Assembly (NCBI GenBank): GCA_049999805.1 | Contig: JBNGIO010006345.1 | Span: 112,093 to 176,092, forward strand | Direction of reading: 5' to 3' | From: Folioceros fuciformis | Lineage: Eukaryota > Anthocerotophyta > Anthocerotopsida > Anthocerotales | Length of the DNA: 64,000 nt | Shown here: in pieces, positions 41,969 to 55,030 of the stretch | How positions within the stretch are numbered: the first letter of the stretch is position 1 | How the letters are laid out: the number at the start of each line of letters is the position of its first letter | Notes under the pieces: model-generated | What the model was told of the DNA's origin: nothing | What the model saw: the letters and a program-made list of their open reading frames with translations, nothing else | Databases searched by the model: none | Position numbers and translations under genes: made by a program

Positions 41969-44662
41969 ATGACACAAGAATGTAGCTGCCCGGTGTTGAT
42001 GGTTGGACTTGTTGGCAGGAAACGTGGTCCAAATGCCCAAGGAGACTCTGAAATACGTGCCTCATGCAAGGAGGAACGACTGGACAAAGCAATGGCTGCC
42101 CTGAATCGTATGGAGGAGAGCTATGTACCTGACATTGACGTGTATAGGAATCTGTTGCAGCTGTGCATGAAACAGAAGGCCTCTGTGGAGGCCAGGCGTG
42201 TGCAAGCCCATCTGAGGAGAAACGCGTTAGAAGCGAACACCACCCTGGGAAACCTTCTTGTAACCACGCTGGTGAAGTGTGGAAGCTTTGCTGATGCGCT
42301 GCATGTGTTCGAGAGACTCTCGCAGAGAACTGTTTTCTCTTGGACAGCCATCATTTCTGGGTTGAGCAACGCTGGAAAATGCAGGGAAGCTCTTGCACGC
42401 TACAAGCAGATGCAGGAGGAAGGGGTGGAGCCCAATCCGTACACTTTTGTGAGCTTGATAAAGGCTTGCAGCAAGTTAGAGGATCTGGAGCAAGGAATGC
42501 AAATTCATGCTGCAACCACGAAGCAAGGGTTGGACACACATGTGTTTGTGGGGAACACCTTGGTAAGCATGTACGCAAAGTGCGGGAGCATCGCTGATGC
42601 ACAGCGGGTGTTTGACGAGTTGTCCCAGCGGGATGTGGTGTCCTGGAATGCACTGCTTGCGGCATATGCTCAGCAGGGCCAGGGCGACACAGCCTTGGAG
42701 CTTTTCAGGCTAATGCAGGAGGAAGGCATCAGGCCGGAAGCACGAACCTTTGTCAGTGCGTTGCAGGCTTGTGGCAGCCTGGCAGAAAAGGAAGCAGCGG
42801 TACTCCTGAACAATCGGGAAACTGTGAAGGTGGCATCACTGCGGAAAGGGAAGGAAATACACCATACAGCCGTAGTCTGTGGCTATGAATGCGATGTCTT
42901 CGTGGGCAACACCTTGGTTGCCATGTACACGAAGTGCGGGAGCATACAAAGTGCTGAGAAGGTATTCGATATGATATCTGACCATGACGTAGTGTCTTGG
43001 AACGCTCTACTGGCAGCCTATGCCCAACAGGGTGAGGTTGGGAAGGCCTTCCACATTTTTAGGCGAATGCAACTTGACGGTGTCAGGCCAGACGCATGGA
43101 CCTTCGTCAGCTTGTTGAGAGCCTGTGGTAGCCTGGCCGAAGAGGAGGAAAGCACACTGGTGGATGGGCAGAGCATGAAGCTCCAGTCCCTGACCAAGGG
43201 CAGGGAACTGCATGCGGAAGTCACTGCTCGGGGCTTTCACTGCCACCTCTTCGTGGGCACTGCTCTGCTCAGCATGTACGGGAAGTGTGGAAGCATAGTG
43301 GATGCACAGCAGGTCTTCGATGGCCTGTCTGAGAGGAATGTGGTGTCGTGGAATGCTCTGCTCGCTGCATACGGCCAGCAGGAGCAGGGGCAGGGTGCAG
43401 AAAGGGCTCTGCAGATCTACCAACACATGCAAGAGCATGGAATGAAGCCCAGTGTTCGAACCTTTGTCGCTGCTCTCCAAGCTTGTGGGAGCCTTGCAGA
43501 ACGGGAGCAGTCTGCACTTGTCGCAGGCGAACAAGATCTAAAGCTGTCGGTCAAGGTGGAGTCTCTCCTGGTCGGGAAGAAGGTGCACGCAGAGGTCATG
43601 GACAGGGCCTTCGAGTCTGAAGTCTTCGTGGGCAACGCCCTGGTGAGCATGTACGCAAAGTGTGGGAGCGTCCGAGATGCGAAGCAGGTATTCGACAGGC
43701 TGCTCTACCGGGACGTGGTGTCCTGGAATGCCATGCTTGCTGCCCACGTTCAGCATGGCCAAGGAGGAGAGGCTCTGCAGCTCTATGCTCGAATGGATGC
43801 GGAAGGTGTGACCTCGGACGATGCAACTCTTGTGTTTGTCCTGGACGCTTGCAGCGACACGGGGGCACTTGATGTCTGCCGGAACGTAAATCAAACTATT
43901 CTGCAAAGAGGAATTTCTTGCAGTCATTCCTTGGCGACAAGCCTGATCCACGCATACAGCAAATGTGGAAGTATGATGGAGGCCCAGTCTGTGTTCGACT
44001 CTCTACAGCATCCCGACGTAGTGTCATGGACTGCCCTGATTGCAGGGTATGCTCGGCTGGGAGACTGTGGGCAAAGCATGAAGTGCTTCCAGGGTATGCT
44101 TCAGCAAGGTGTGAAGCCAGACAATGTCACTTTCCTGGCACTGCTGTCTGCGTGTGCTCATGCGGGGATGGTGGACGAAGGACTGGAGTGCTTTGAGTGT
44201 ATGAGACGAGAGTATGGCCTGTTCCCCGAGCTGCAGCATTATTCTTGTTTGATTGACATTGTGAGCCGAGCAGGGCTCTTCAACAAGGCACAAGATTTGA
44301 TATCCTCGATGCCAATGCAGCCAGATCTGCCTGTGTGGTTATGTGTGTTGGGTGCTTGCCAGAAGCACGGGAATGTGGTATTGGGGAAGCGGGCATTTGA
44401 CGCTGCTGTGGCTTTAGACCCCACACAAGCTGCGCCCTATGTGCTCATGTCAAATATATATGCAGAAGCTGGACTGATGGATTCCGCCAAGGAAGTGGAC
44501 GACCTGAGACACGCAACAGGAGCGTGGAAGAAGCCTGGTCAGAGCTGGATAGAGCACCAGGACCAGGTACACACGTTTCTCGTTGGACATCGGAAGCATG
44601 AACAGGAAGCAGTGCTTTATGGACTGCTCCAAGATCTGCGCAGGAGGCAAGCTATATTGTGA
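41969..44662 (+). CDS. PLS-class PPR protein, E1-E2 end, with repeated insertions
   Basis: 897 aa if the first in-frame ATG (41969) is used; the frame opens after a stop at 41930 and a leading TTG is not a start, so an upstream exon is possible. Motifs of the type LVSMYAKCGSxxDAxxVFD and VVSWNALLAAYAQQG repeat through the protein. It ends with KKPGQSWIEHQDQVHTFLV and 30 more residues, so there is E2 but no DYW domain. Three consecutive L motifs carry an extra segment of 17-22 residues after ACGSLAE (about 42780-42840, 43135-43190, 43495-43570), a rare feature. Function is likely organelle RNA binding and editing with a partner in trans. It converges on APC1 with 80 bp between stop codons. Confidence 0.9.
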   Translation: MTQECSCPVLMVGLVGRKRGPNAQGDSEIRASCKEERLDKAMAALNRMEESYVPDIDVYRNLLQLCMKQKASVEARRVQAHLRRNALEANTTLGNLLVTTLVKCGSFADALHVFERLSQRTVFSWTAIISGLSNAGKCREALARYKQMQEEGVEPNPYTFVSLIKACSKLEDLEQGMQIHAATTKQGLDTHVFVGNTLVSMYAKCGSIADAQRVFDELSQRDVVSWNALLAAYAQQGQGDTALELFRLMQEEGIRPEARTFVSALQACGSLAEKEAAVLLNNRETVKVASLRKGKEIHHTAVVCGYECDVFVGNTLVAMYTKCGSIQSAEKVFDMISDHDVVSWNALLAAYAQQGEVGKAFHIFRRMQLDGVRPDAWTFVSLLRACGSLAEEEESTLVDGQSMKLQSLTKGRELHAEVTARGFHCHLFVGTALLSMYGKCGSIVDAQQVFDGLSERNVVSWNALLAAYGQQEQGQGAERALQIYQHMQEHGMKPSVRTFVAALQACGSLAEREQSALVAGEQDLKLSVKVESLLVGKKVHAEVMDRAFESEVFVGNALVSMYAKCGSVRDAKQVFDRLLYRDVVSWNAMLAAHVQHGQGGEALQLYARMDAEGVTSDDATLVFVLDACSDTGALDVCRNVNQTILQRGISCSHSLATSLIHAYSKCGSMMEAQSVFDSLQHPDVVSWTALIAGYARLGDCGQSMKCFQGMLQQGVKPDNVTFLALLSACAHAGMVDEGLECFECMRREYGLFPELQHYSCLIDIVSRAGLFNKAQDLISSMPMQPDLPVWLCVLGACQKHGNVVLGKRAFDAAVALDPTQAAPYVLMSNIYAEAGLMDSAKEVDDLRHATGAWKKPGQSWIEHQDQVHTFLVGHRKHEQEAVLYGLLQDLRRRQAIL

Positions 44663-44742
44663 GCATAATCGGAAAGTGCACGTCACAACACCTTTGGGAA
44701 CAAGCTTTATTCTTGTTTGGCAAACCAACATCTGAAACAGAG

Positions 44743-47700
44743 CTAAGGGACGAAGTCAGTGGTCAAGAAGGGTAGACAACTACTAACACGGAGCAGAGCT
44801 TGGGTTGACATCCCAGCAACCAAGGAAGCCAACACCGGCAGCATTGCATTGGACTCCATCAAGAACCTCCTGAAATCAACAGGAAACCGGGATACTTGCT
44901 GCATGGCGGATTGTAACGCCCCTGGCTGTGGGACATCATACCAGCACAGGTAGCACGCGAACATAATCTTATTCAGCATGGGATGCTTCCTTTCCTTCCA
45001 GATATCTGCACTTCTGGGTGTCCCGATGGGCCACTCTCTCGCCTCGATATAACGAGCTAGCACCACAGCTTCAGAGTCTCGACTGCTTCCGCGCCCATGG
45101 AATGTGTCGAATGCTTCATCAACACGCTTGGCAAGGGCAGAAAGGAATGTGGGCTGTATGATTGACTCGCCCTTGAGGCATGGAACACCTGCCTGGCTTA
45201 TAGCTTCCGTATACGCCAGGGCAATCTGCAGGTGCAACTGGCATCCTCAGTTCAACATGTCAAGAACTTGCCAGTCGTCGACGATTTTCAGGGGAAGATG
45301 TGTACGCAAAGCTATACCTTGAGGCTTGACAGGGATACTGTGTCATTCCCAAAATACATTACACTGCTACCTCGGCCTTCGAGACGGTTCACCAATGCCT
45401 CCACAGTTGTATACAGAGCTATGTAAGTCTGCCAGCCAGACTCCACGTTACGCGGGCCAAACTCTTCGCCCACAACGAAAGGTAGCAAGCTAAATGAAAC
45501 AAATGGCAGGCAAACCTGCAGCAGCACTGGCCTATCGGTGCTGACACATTCAAAAAGCGATTGAAGGCAGAAGTCTTCGAACTCGTCGGCTACTTTCCTA
45601 CAAATCACTTTGTCAGCCACGAGAAAGGTGAAAATGTCGGCTTGCTTGTTCCGTGAGATACCATACAATCGAAGGGCAGCCCTTTCGCTCACCTTGCTGC
45701 TGAGGGCCTGCAAAGGAGTTGTCCAAACGCCAGCATGCTTGGGTCAGCAGAGAACGTGCTGATGAGTTGATCAACGCTTGAGGTCCCCACAGGTGGAAAG
45801 TCTCCACTTTCTGACGGTTTGAGACCACTTCCACCACTGTCCTGTAACTTGCAAGTAATCCAGATTTAAGCTTCACAACGGGCTAGCTCCAGGCGTGAAG
45901 ATGCTCACAAACCAGTTTACTATGTAGTAATCGATCTAGCACTGAAGGCAAGGGCTGTCGACCTTGTGAAGGGCCCGAGAGAGCAGAGAGCGGCAGCCGA
46001 TTGGGTCATCCGCATATGAGCGAGCACCAACTTTCCGCTTGACATAGATTACACCGTCGTTCAAGGGTCCACCAACCTCACCTGCAGTCCACCATGGTTG
46101 GTCTGCAGCAGAAAAAAGGAGCGTTCAGCTGATATACGTTCGACAGGAGTTCAACTGGGACTGGGCTAAGCTGGAACACCAATGTAAGCAGCAGAATATG
46201 CACGCCTGCAACGGATTCCTCACAGTGACAACAGAGTTCACAACACACAAGCACGTTGCTACATGGATTATCTTGCATAAAAACCAGAGAAGAACCATAG
46301 CATACCTCTCGGCTGCAGCTCAATATCCTGGGGCCAATATCTGGGTCCACAAATGCGCAATCGCTTGAGCTGCATAGCAAGACAGTTACTGCGAGTTCAA
46401 CATACTTCCAGCAACTTACAAGAGGGAACAGTCAATTATGAAGCGATCAAACATAGCTCCCAATAGATCTTACGCCAGAGCGCTCAGGTAGTAAGCATGG
46501 AGTGATCCGGGATATGATGCTCTCTCCGTGGAAAGTTGTCTCCCTCAGTGTGATCTCAATTGGGACATATACAGGGACACCAGTATCAACGTCCACAGTC
46601 TGTACACAACGTCCCTCTGCGGCCAGGACATATAAGTGACGAAAGGCCTGTGATATCCAAAGTGAGTGATGAGACCAGATGGAATAACTCGAAACAGCAA
46701 TAGGGGAAAAGGTCCATTCAGACGACATTTCCTTCTGTACATCACCTGCAGATGGCATCGATGATCACTTGGGGCAGTCGGAAACCGAGGGTACAATGCA
46801 ATCAACAGAGCTGCAACAGCACCATTGTTTGTGGCAAATGTGGCGGCTCCGCCTCCTAAGAAGAGAAAACCAATTGCCATGCTTATCTGGGTAGAAGAAA
46901 CAGCCCACCCAGAGAGGTCAGAAACCATTTATTTAGACAAAAGATGTCAACTAAAACGATGAAAATAGCCAGTTAGCTAACCGCCATATGGTTGCCATAA
47001 CTGATCGCCGCATCTGTATCATTCCTCCGACGAAGATATCGTAGCAGGCGAAATGTCCCTAAGTGTCCTGTTCCTGCCATAACCTGTACAAAAGGGAAAG
47101 GAAAACCGTTTTATAGGCTTCCATATGTGTGCGCTTTTAAGAAACAGAGGCCATGACTCAGTGAAAACCATACCACACTCAAGGAAAGTATCACCACATT
47201 GAGACAAGTTTCAAGGGTGTTGCGGTCAACATATGTCTTCTTATCGTTGGGGCTGCCACTTCCTCCAACAGTTGCTGCGGCCCGTTTCTGCTTGCACACA
47301 AACCTAGTTAGTCTGAGCTCTTGGGCAGCATTTTGGACAGGACGGGACTAGCCTGACCTCTTTTATGAAGTATAAAGCATATTTGTAGAGCAGCTGTTGC
47401 GCTTCTGCGCTTGCTGTTCCTGCATACCGCAAACCTGTGCAAACCGACAACTGTGGTGATCACTCATTGGCCCTGAAATAAGAAGAAATCCAGGATGCCA
47501 AGTTCAACACGCTGTGGTTCCACGTACCAATAGACAGACAAGCACCAGCAAGAATATTGACATGCGCTTGGGCAAGAGCTTCATAGTCAGCATCTGCGAG
47601 TAGCATCTCAGCTGGCCTCTTCTCTAGATCCATAGACTCCTTCACAATGGACGGCATTTGAGACTGAATCCACTCCTCTGAAGCGTGTACACTGCAAAAT

Positions 47701-50700
47701 GGTAAAGAGGAATGCGTAAGATCAAAAGATGAGATTCCTAGTTAGATTATGGTTGGAGTATTCCAAGGCCATCTAGAAGTACCTGTCCCACAAGATCAAG
47801 CTCCGAGCGACTAGGCGCAGTAAGATGAAGTCAGGTCTAACGTATTCAAGTGCAAAGTGAGTCTCTGGAATTGACAGTCTTGCTGCCACAGCTTCACAAT
47901 TTGTCTGTGTCCAACTCAGGCATCATATCCATTAAGAATTGCCAGTCACGCACCGATCTGAAACTTCACAGAAGCTGAAATGAGGAAATGAAACCTCACC
48001 TTGAGAAACATCAGGCCCAATGCTAAAGTTGCTCCGGGTGCTGTCACATCTAAATTTACCATGGAACCCTCCATTACCTGCATACAATACACCAGCATTA
48101 GATACTGTCTATGCTTTTCTCCAAAGGGATGACTATTGGGACAGTAGACAAGTGTGATACCTGCCCATGCAAATCATCGAGGCTTCTTGGAGCTGAAGAA
48201 TGTACACTTCCATCAAACCTTCTCCTACGCTCCTGGCAAGCACCAAAATCATGAAACTAAGGAAAGCAGGCGGGAAGCCGGATATTGCGTAAATGCTAAA
48301 GGTTTCTGCACTGCAAAGCTCCAGGTGCTAATAAACACATTCACATGCTTTTGCGACACTATTGCCGTGAACACTGCAAAACAAATTACGAAACAAATGC
48401 AGGCAATGTGCAAGGGAGAGGCCGATGTGTACATCAAGGGGCTCCACACCACCAAACATCAGATGCTTGAGACGATCTTCAATGCATAAATCTGCAAGAC
48501 CCCAAGCATCTCGCCCCCTACCTGGAGGACACAAAAATTTTGCTGTTAAATCTGGATTCAGACAGCAGTGAAATTTTGTGGGAAACTCATTCAGCATGTC
48601 CCAACGCGCACCTAGTGTTACCAAGCCAAGTGCCAACCCTGCTGCCAATGCGTAACCCTCCCTCTCCAGACCAAGATCACTTCCTGGTTTTCGACCAATC
48701 TCAGCCTCCAAGTCACAGAGAAACAAGTTCTCAGTTGGAGAAAAATGTTATCAAGACTTTGAGCTAGAACCCAGCTTCTTGTACGACCTCTATTGATGGC
48801 AGAAATTACACAAACTGAGAAATATAGGCAACATTCAGAAAATGACAAAGCAAACTTACTAGGAGAATCTCTGTCGTTAGACGATGGGCAGATCCTTGAT
48901 ACAACAGACCCACTGCCATTAGGGCTGCTGACTGCAAATAAACGCCGGAAAACACACAAAATTAGTGCTGATTGCAGTCTCATTGTGATATGTGAGCACT
49001 CACGCCAGTAATCATCTTTTCATGACGTCTAATGCTAGTATGCTTTGCATCTCTGGAGACAAGCGAACCAGATGCAGTATATGCAGCAACCACCCAGTGG
49101 CTATACATCAACAGTACGCAAGCATAAACTCATCGACTCCTTCTTCATTAGTGATGCCCAAAAGGTAATTATTAGTTCCAGTTGCAACTTCAGGCAACCA
49201 ATATTCCATACAAGAAAAATGGACGATGGTCCAGATCTGTCACACCTGCATCAGAGTAGGCAGCTCCAGCTCTGGAAAGGATGGCGGATGACGGGCAGGA
49301 ATGTGGAGGTATAGCATCTACAATCCGAACTGAGCATAATTAAACTACACAAGCACAAGACATCTCTGCCCTTCAAAGTGACAGAGCACAAGAACACCAA
49401 AAAATTACAGAAAATAACAGTCTAGACACAGGTGACACACTACCTTGGATATCGCAGGGTCCATTGTGCCTCTATGTGCAGAGGCCATTCCTAAAAGTAA
49501 ACCCACAGTTGTAGCCTCATGTTCCTGTGACATAGTCCACAAAAGCAGACTAAACGGCTGTTTGATATCCAAAATAAAAGCATATCACGAAACGAGAAGT
49601 GCACCTCTGACAAGTAGCGGTACACATCTGTTGCATCCAGAACTCCAAGATGTTTATGCAAACCCAAAGCCATTAACACACCAGCATGGGCATGAGTGAA
49701 CTCGTCTGGTTTGTTGTATAATATCCATGCACGAGTGATCTTTGCCTGAAACGACAAACGAGTGAGCCATGGAAGCGGAACCACCCAGTAGCCAGACTGC
49801 AGTGTCTGGTTGCATTTACAGACAGCAATGATATGAGAGATCAACCTGACAAGGAGCAACCCTCAGGCCAGCAGCAACGCCATTGTGAAATTCAGGCCAG
49901 GACGTGAGATCCTGTAAATTTCCCGTACTGCTATCCAGATTCACCTACGACAGGCAAAGCAGCGTCAATACACAAGTCTGCAACCACAAGCCCATCTCAC
50001 AATATAATCAATCTAGTAGCACAGATCTCAACTGTGTGAACACTCACAGTTGCATCGTGCTGTGATGGAAGCCTTCCAGCCAACACAAGCTTTGGAATTG
50101 GTAGCGCCTGCACAAAACAAGCACTGTAATGCTGAACAAACAGAGACATCAGTCAGCAGTTCATTGATAAGCATATAAACACACCTCTGTCAGAAGAAGC
50201 CTAAGGGTGGCAAGTGTGAATGAGCCCCGACCAAATGCTAGAGCAGTTGTCCTTTGAGCAAGCTGCCACAATTGTGCCTAGGCCAGAGAAACCGAAGTGT
50301 TGATACAGTCTTGAGTACTTGAAACCCTCAACGAGCCCAGCAAGTGTGGGCCAGTGTCAAGACTTACCTGCTGCTGTGCAACGAGGTCTGGGTCACTCAG
50401 ATCAGGAGAATTGGCTGTGCTGACAGCTACGGGCTTTGACGAACCAAGTAGCCGCCTAACCTGCAAAGAGGCAAGATGCCTTGTTGTCAGCAAAGCGCCA
50501 TAAACAGACTGCAACCTACAATCAGAATCAAGACTGCTAATCCCAAATCATCTCGCATTTAGTGTTCTACACTACCTCATTCAGCCGAAGATCTGATCCA
50601 AACAACAGCGATGATGCTGAAAACATATGTTCCATTCCATCAATGAGCTGGCCCTCTATAACTGCAGACGCCTGTGGCTCTGCATTACCAATCTCTTGGG

Positions 50701-53700
50701 GATCACTTGGTGACTTGTCAACCGACACTGGTTGCATGTGGAGCAAGTATGGAGCGCCCATAAGTGCATCATCCTCTTCCAGTGAGATGCTGGATGATAG
50801 ATTGACAGACAGTGCTTGATCTTGTGGCACTGTGGAACGGCGAGCTATACACGTTGCAGAAAGGTCCTCTCGTCCAACAAGAATGTACGCATTTGCTGGC
50901 CAGTCATCCGGAGGAGCTTCTCGGCATCTATCTAGGGCCTGTACAGTCCATGGAGAACACTTAGCTCCTCCAGCAAATCACCACTGCCTGGATGCATGGG
51001 TCAGAATGACATTCACAAGAGTAATAAGGCTTCATCTGCAGCATACATGTCGCAATGGGAGTGACACTCCAGACGGTAATCGATCAAGGTTTGGCAATCC
51101 AAATCCCTCTGCAACCATGGCCAAGACTGTCCGCTGCTCTGAGTTGGTAGCGCTGCCTTTTGCTATCTCAATGTGCAACCCAGATGAGAGGCGAGAACCA
51201 CAGAGCTGTCCACCCATCATGAGCTCATAGAAGCCCAGCACTTTTCGTGACCAATCAATACATGTAGCACTATTCTTGAGGAGCATGCTGGGCAGTTTCT
51301 CGCTCTTCCTTCCTTTGACACAGTTCTCCAGCCAGTGCAAGACACTCCAAGGAGATCTAGTCCCTGCTTTGGCTTGGAGTTTGCCCGATTTTGACAAAGA
51401 GGAAATAGTTAATGGAAAGTCTCGGTTATAATAGTCTACGTAATCCAGCTCCCCAATCATGGCTGCTATCTTGCACAATAACATAGCCAGTGGCAATAAG
51501 TTCCTGGAGTGACACAAGCGTTTGCACACTCAGCACGCTTGCACAAGCTTATCCGGCCAAGGACATTGCGACAAAATTACTGAGTGAGGAAACAAGTTAG
51601 CTTGCTGGACACTAGAACCCAGGTGAAAGGGCTTCATCTGGCATTTGACGACTAGCCTTCTCCACTTTTCACTACGGGGTAAAGCACTTACTTCCAACGT
51701 AAGGAGTCGAGTTTGCAGTCTTCATAGACACAAGAAAGAGCCTCAAGTACGTCAAGCACCAGTACTGGAACGAGAGGGGAATTCCCATCAGATCCCACGG
51801 TGATAGGAGCTGTTTCAGTGAGCGGGTATGACACAGGCGGCATGGGCATAGGCAAAGCGGGATAGCGCATGGTCAGTGCATTTACACGATGCATGTCACT
51901 GTCTAGTAAAAAATCCCAAGCAGATGTAAGTGCATTTGCAGATGCCCCTTTCCTAGGGGAGATCTTCAGCTGCTCCCTTGACCATTCCAAAATGAGACTA
52001 GAGAAAGTCTTCCAGCCATGGTCAGCCAAGCCATCTGGTCGGTCAATTGTTGTGCCAAAAGCAGTTGAGTGAAAATCCTTCTCAAGGAAGCCACTGAGGA
52101 GCTGATGGTACGTAGCAGGTTGAAGTGCTTCTGACAACGTAATCAGACAAGTCAACGTGATTGCAGACGAAGGCAGAAGAGATACTGCACAACGATACTT
52201 CTGCAAGGCAGAAACCACTAACGTCAGCATTCCATTCAGACTTTAGTCTCATGCAGGTGAAGACAATTGTGATCCCAAGTCTAATGCTAGGAGAATGTGC
52301 ACCTTGCCAGATGAAGACTGCAAATTCACACGGTTATATACAGCATCACAGAGGCGAATCGGGGGTTTAGCCTGTGACTGAGGGCTGCCATGAGAGCATC
52401 CAGCTCTAGGGACGGAAACATCCATGTCCTCGATGCCATAAGAAGCTTGAGAAAGTCCAGTAAGTGCAGCTAATGGCAGGTGAAACTGGCAAATGCGACA
52501 ATTGCCCACCTTCACAAAATTGCAAACAGACAGAATAGGTGAGATGGAATATCAACAATAACCAACAAGTGGACATAACATCGACACCCTAAGCTACTTG
52601 AGGACTATGCAAACCTCAAGAGAAAGCCACCGTTCACATGTAAGAGTGAGAAAATCAGAAAATCAGATCACTTACATAAAGGAGTAGGCTTCCATCAGGG
52701 GCCAGCACAAAGATGTCCATCTGAGGCACCTGGTTTATTTTACAGCTGCAATGACGAAATAATAATACGTCATAGGACTCTCTACCCCTGATTCCTTAAA
52801 CGGCGGCACAAAAAACCACTTCTACAATGGCACCGCCTAACTGATGGACCTTGGAACGTTCAAGTGGTGAGAAAAAAGCATATAATTTTCGACCATTCAT
52901 ACCTAGGTCGTGTGGCAACAACCGGCACAGCTGAAATTGCAGGAATTGTCCACGCTACATGCACATTCATGTGGGGTTGCTGATGCGGCTTGACAGAGAG
53001 CTTCAGTGAGGCAAGCTGTCGTTGATCTCTAAATACCATACACAATATAGCCTCCCCATCCACATCAGATGCTGCGAACACCTTATACAGGTCATTGAAA
53101 ACCAAATCGATAATGAGCCTGGTGAACCACTGATATTGATGGAGTTTGGCAGCACACAGATGGATCCAACAGGTCAAGAGCTAGTACCTCAGCGGCCTTC
53201 AGATGTGGACCTTTCTCCCTCCAAACACACTGGAGGACAACATGTTGACGCTGTGTGGAGGGTGGACCTCGTGATAATGAGCCCAGCTTCTCTGAGATGA
53301 CCTTCAACTGCCAGACAGAGTGCTGCATAGTGCCTGCATTGCTAAAAAAGAACATCCAGACAAAATATATCTAACCATTATAGTCGGATAGAAAGCTAAG
53401 TAGAAGACAGGAATCAAGCATTCAGGTCACCAAAATGCCCATCAGGCTTGCAGGCAGAGAAACAAACACAATAAGCTGACACTACATCATTGAATTACCC
53501 GTGTGGTAACACGCCAAGTATGGAAGAGTGCTGCTAGACCAAACAACTTGCTCCTCCCACAATGATGCTGGGTGGAGCTTCCCACCCTCTTCAAGCTGCA
53601 CTGGCTGCACAATGGAACGCAGTTTCATCACAATCTAGGGCTTTGGCAGGTTTTAATGAGCCATAGTAACCGAAACCTCGAACTTTAACAGGATGGGGGT

Positions 53701-54795
53701 TGATTTAACTCCCAGACTTCAAGGAACCAGAAATCTTTTCGAAAGTCATACTTGAATCTCTTCTAGAGGGTGTTGCAGAATGTAGAGCATCGAAGTCAGA
53801 GGAGTTGGTGTTGAAGCATGAGTTGACTTCCTACTCAGCTCCGAATAATGCCCGTGTCCTCCAAGACTCATTTTACTATGGCTTCCAGGTGTCGGAGAAG
53901 CAATATCTCTGAAAGAATCTCGATACAAGTTGATGGCACTGGAATAAGTTGAATGCTTGCCGGGTCCATCACCAGAAGCAGTCTGATGCTTCCGTTCTCT
54001 TTCAATTAACAACCCACAAGGAAGAGCCCACATGGCAGTCGTTGCAAACTCCAAAGGAACGGAATTGAGAGTGCCTGCACCAAGACCTCACTTGATCAAA
54101 GCACTGAGCGGTCACCTGATGCCAGACCATTCACAAAAAGGAAATCCTACGCTATCCACCCCCGGAAACTGACCTGATGGTGAGCAGGTTGTCAATGAAT
54201 CAGGGTGGAGCATACAAAGAATTGGTTCTTGCATGCTCTCCAATGCAGACCACAAGACCTAGATATTACAGAAGTTCCATAGTCATTGCCTGGAGCCTGT
54301 GTAATTAGGGGAAAACTCCCTTCTCATACTACACCACAGATTTCTTCCGGAATGGCTATAGCAATCACAGAAGGCACACCTGTGTGACTTTGGCTTGCAG
54401 AGTGAACCGCTTCCGAACATGTCCTCCAGCACTCCACGTCACTCTGCACACCGCACATTATGCACGCCACAAACAAATCCAGACCAGCTCATCAAGTTCA
54501 CAGCGGGGCAAACAACCAGCTGAATCAGAATTGCAACCCAGAGCACCCACTGCTTATCATGAATGAAAATCTCCTCGTCGTGGTTCCAGGAAGCCTCAGC
54601 GGTGGCCCAATGCTCCAGACCACCCCCTTTCTGCCGCGCCATCGCCTGCGGGAACAGGAAGTACTTGTATCCTCGACTCCCAGCGCCCACTTCCCCATCG
54701 TCGGCGCAAATCCACGGTTTGTTCTGCTGCTCCGAGGACTCACTGCGACAGCCGCTGGGCTGGAACTCTCCCAAAAAGTCCAGCGTCGGCGCCAT
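44743..54795 (-). CDS. APC1: Anaphase-promoting complex subunit 1 (APC1)
   Basis: A very large, many-exon gene on the minus strand. The start is set at ATG 54795 (MAPTLDFLGEFQPSG), which matches the plant APC1 opening; the stop is at 44743 after FLTTDFVP. Recognised blocks in order: YKYFLFPQAMARQ and HDEEIFIHDKQWVLW (54.6 kb); GGHVRKRFTLQAKVTQ (54.4 kb); LWSALESMQEPILCMLHPDS (54.2 kb); repeat-like LEREGYALAAGLALGLVTLG of the PC repeats (48.65 kb); RPDFILLRLVARSLILWD (47.8 kb); KKTYVDRNTLETCLNVV (47.2 kb); MAIGFLFLGGGAATFATNNG (46.85 kb); YPRFPTAPSDHRCHLQ joined to AFRHLYVLAAEGRCVQTVDV (46.8-46.6 kb); and LARYIEAREWPIG near the end. APC1 is the scaffold of the E3 ligase that drives mitotic exit. 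I did not define every exon, so the protein length is not given. Confidence 0.93.
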
Positions 54796-55030
54796 GGCCT
54801 TCGCCTCCCTAGCGACGCTACGTCTCTCTCGACAGTCTCCTCGTCGGAGGAAGGGAGTATGGGCGGGAATAAGGTGCCACATAAGATGCCTCTTCACACA
54901 GCGCCGATCGAGGCGAGAATGAAACCCGAAATAACCGGAACTATTTTCTTGCCAGCCGGCAACGCCGCCGCTGCTGCTGCGCGGGGGGGGCGCAGGGCGG
55001 CGAGGGACCGAGGGATCGAGGGACTATGAG
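54796..55030. promoter_or_regulatory. Compact divergent promoter, APC1 and FIP1-like
   Basis: Only 235 bp separate the two start codons. The gap holds a CCG-rich stretch and a run of eight G (about 54983-54990). Confidence 0.55.
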
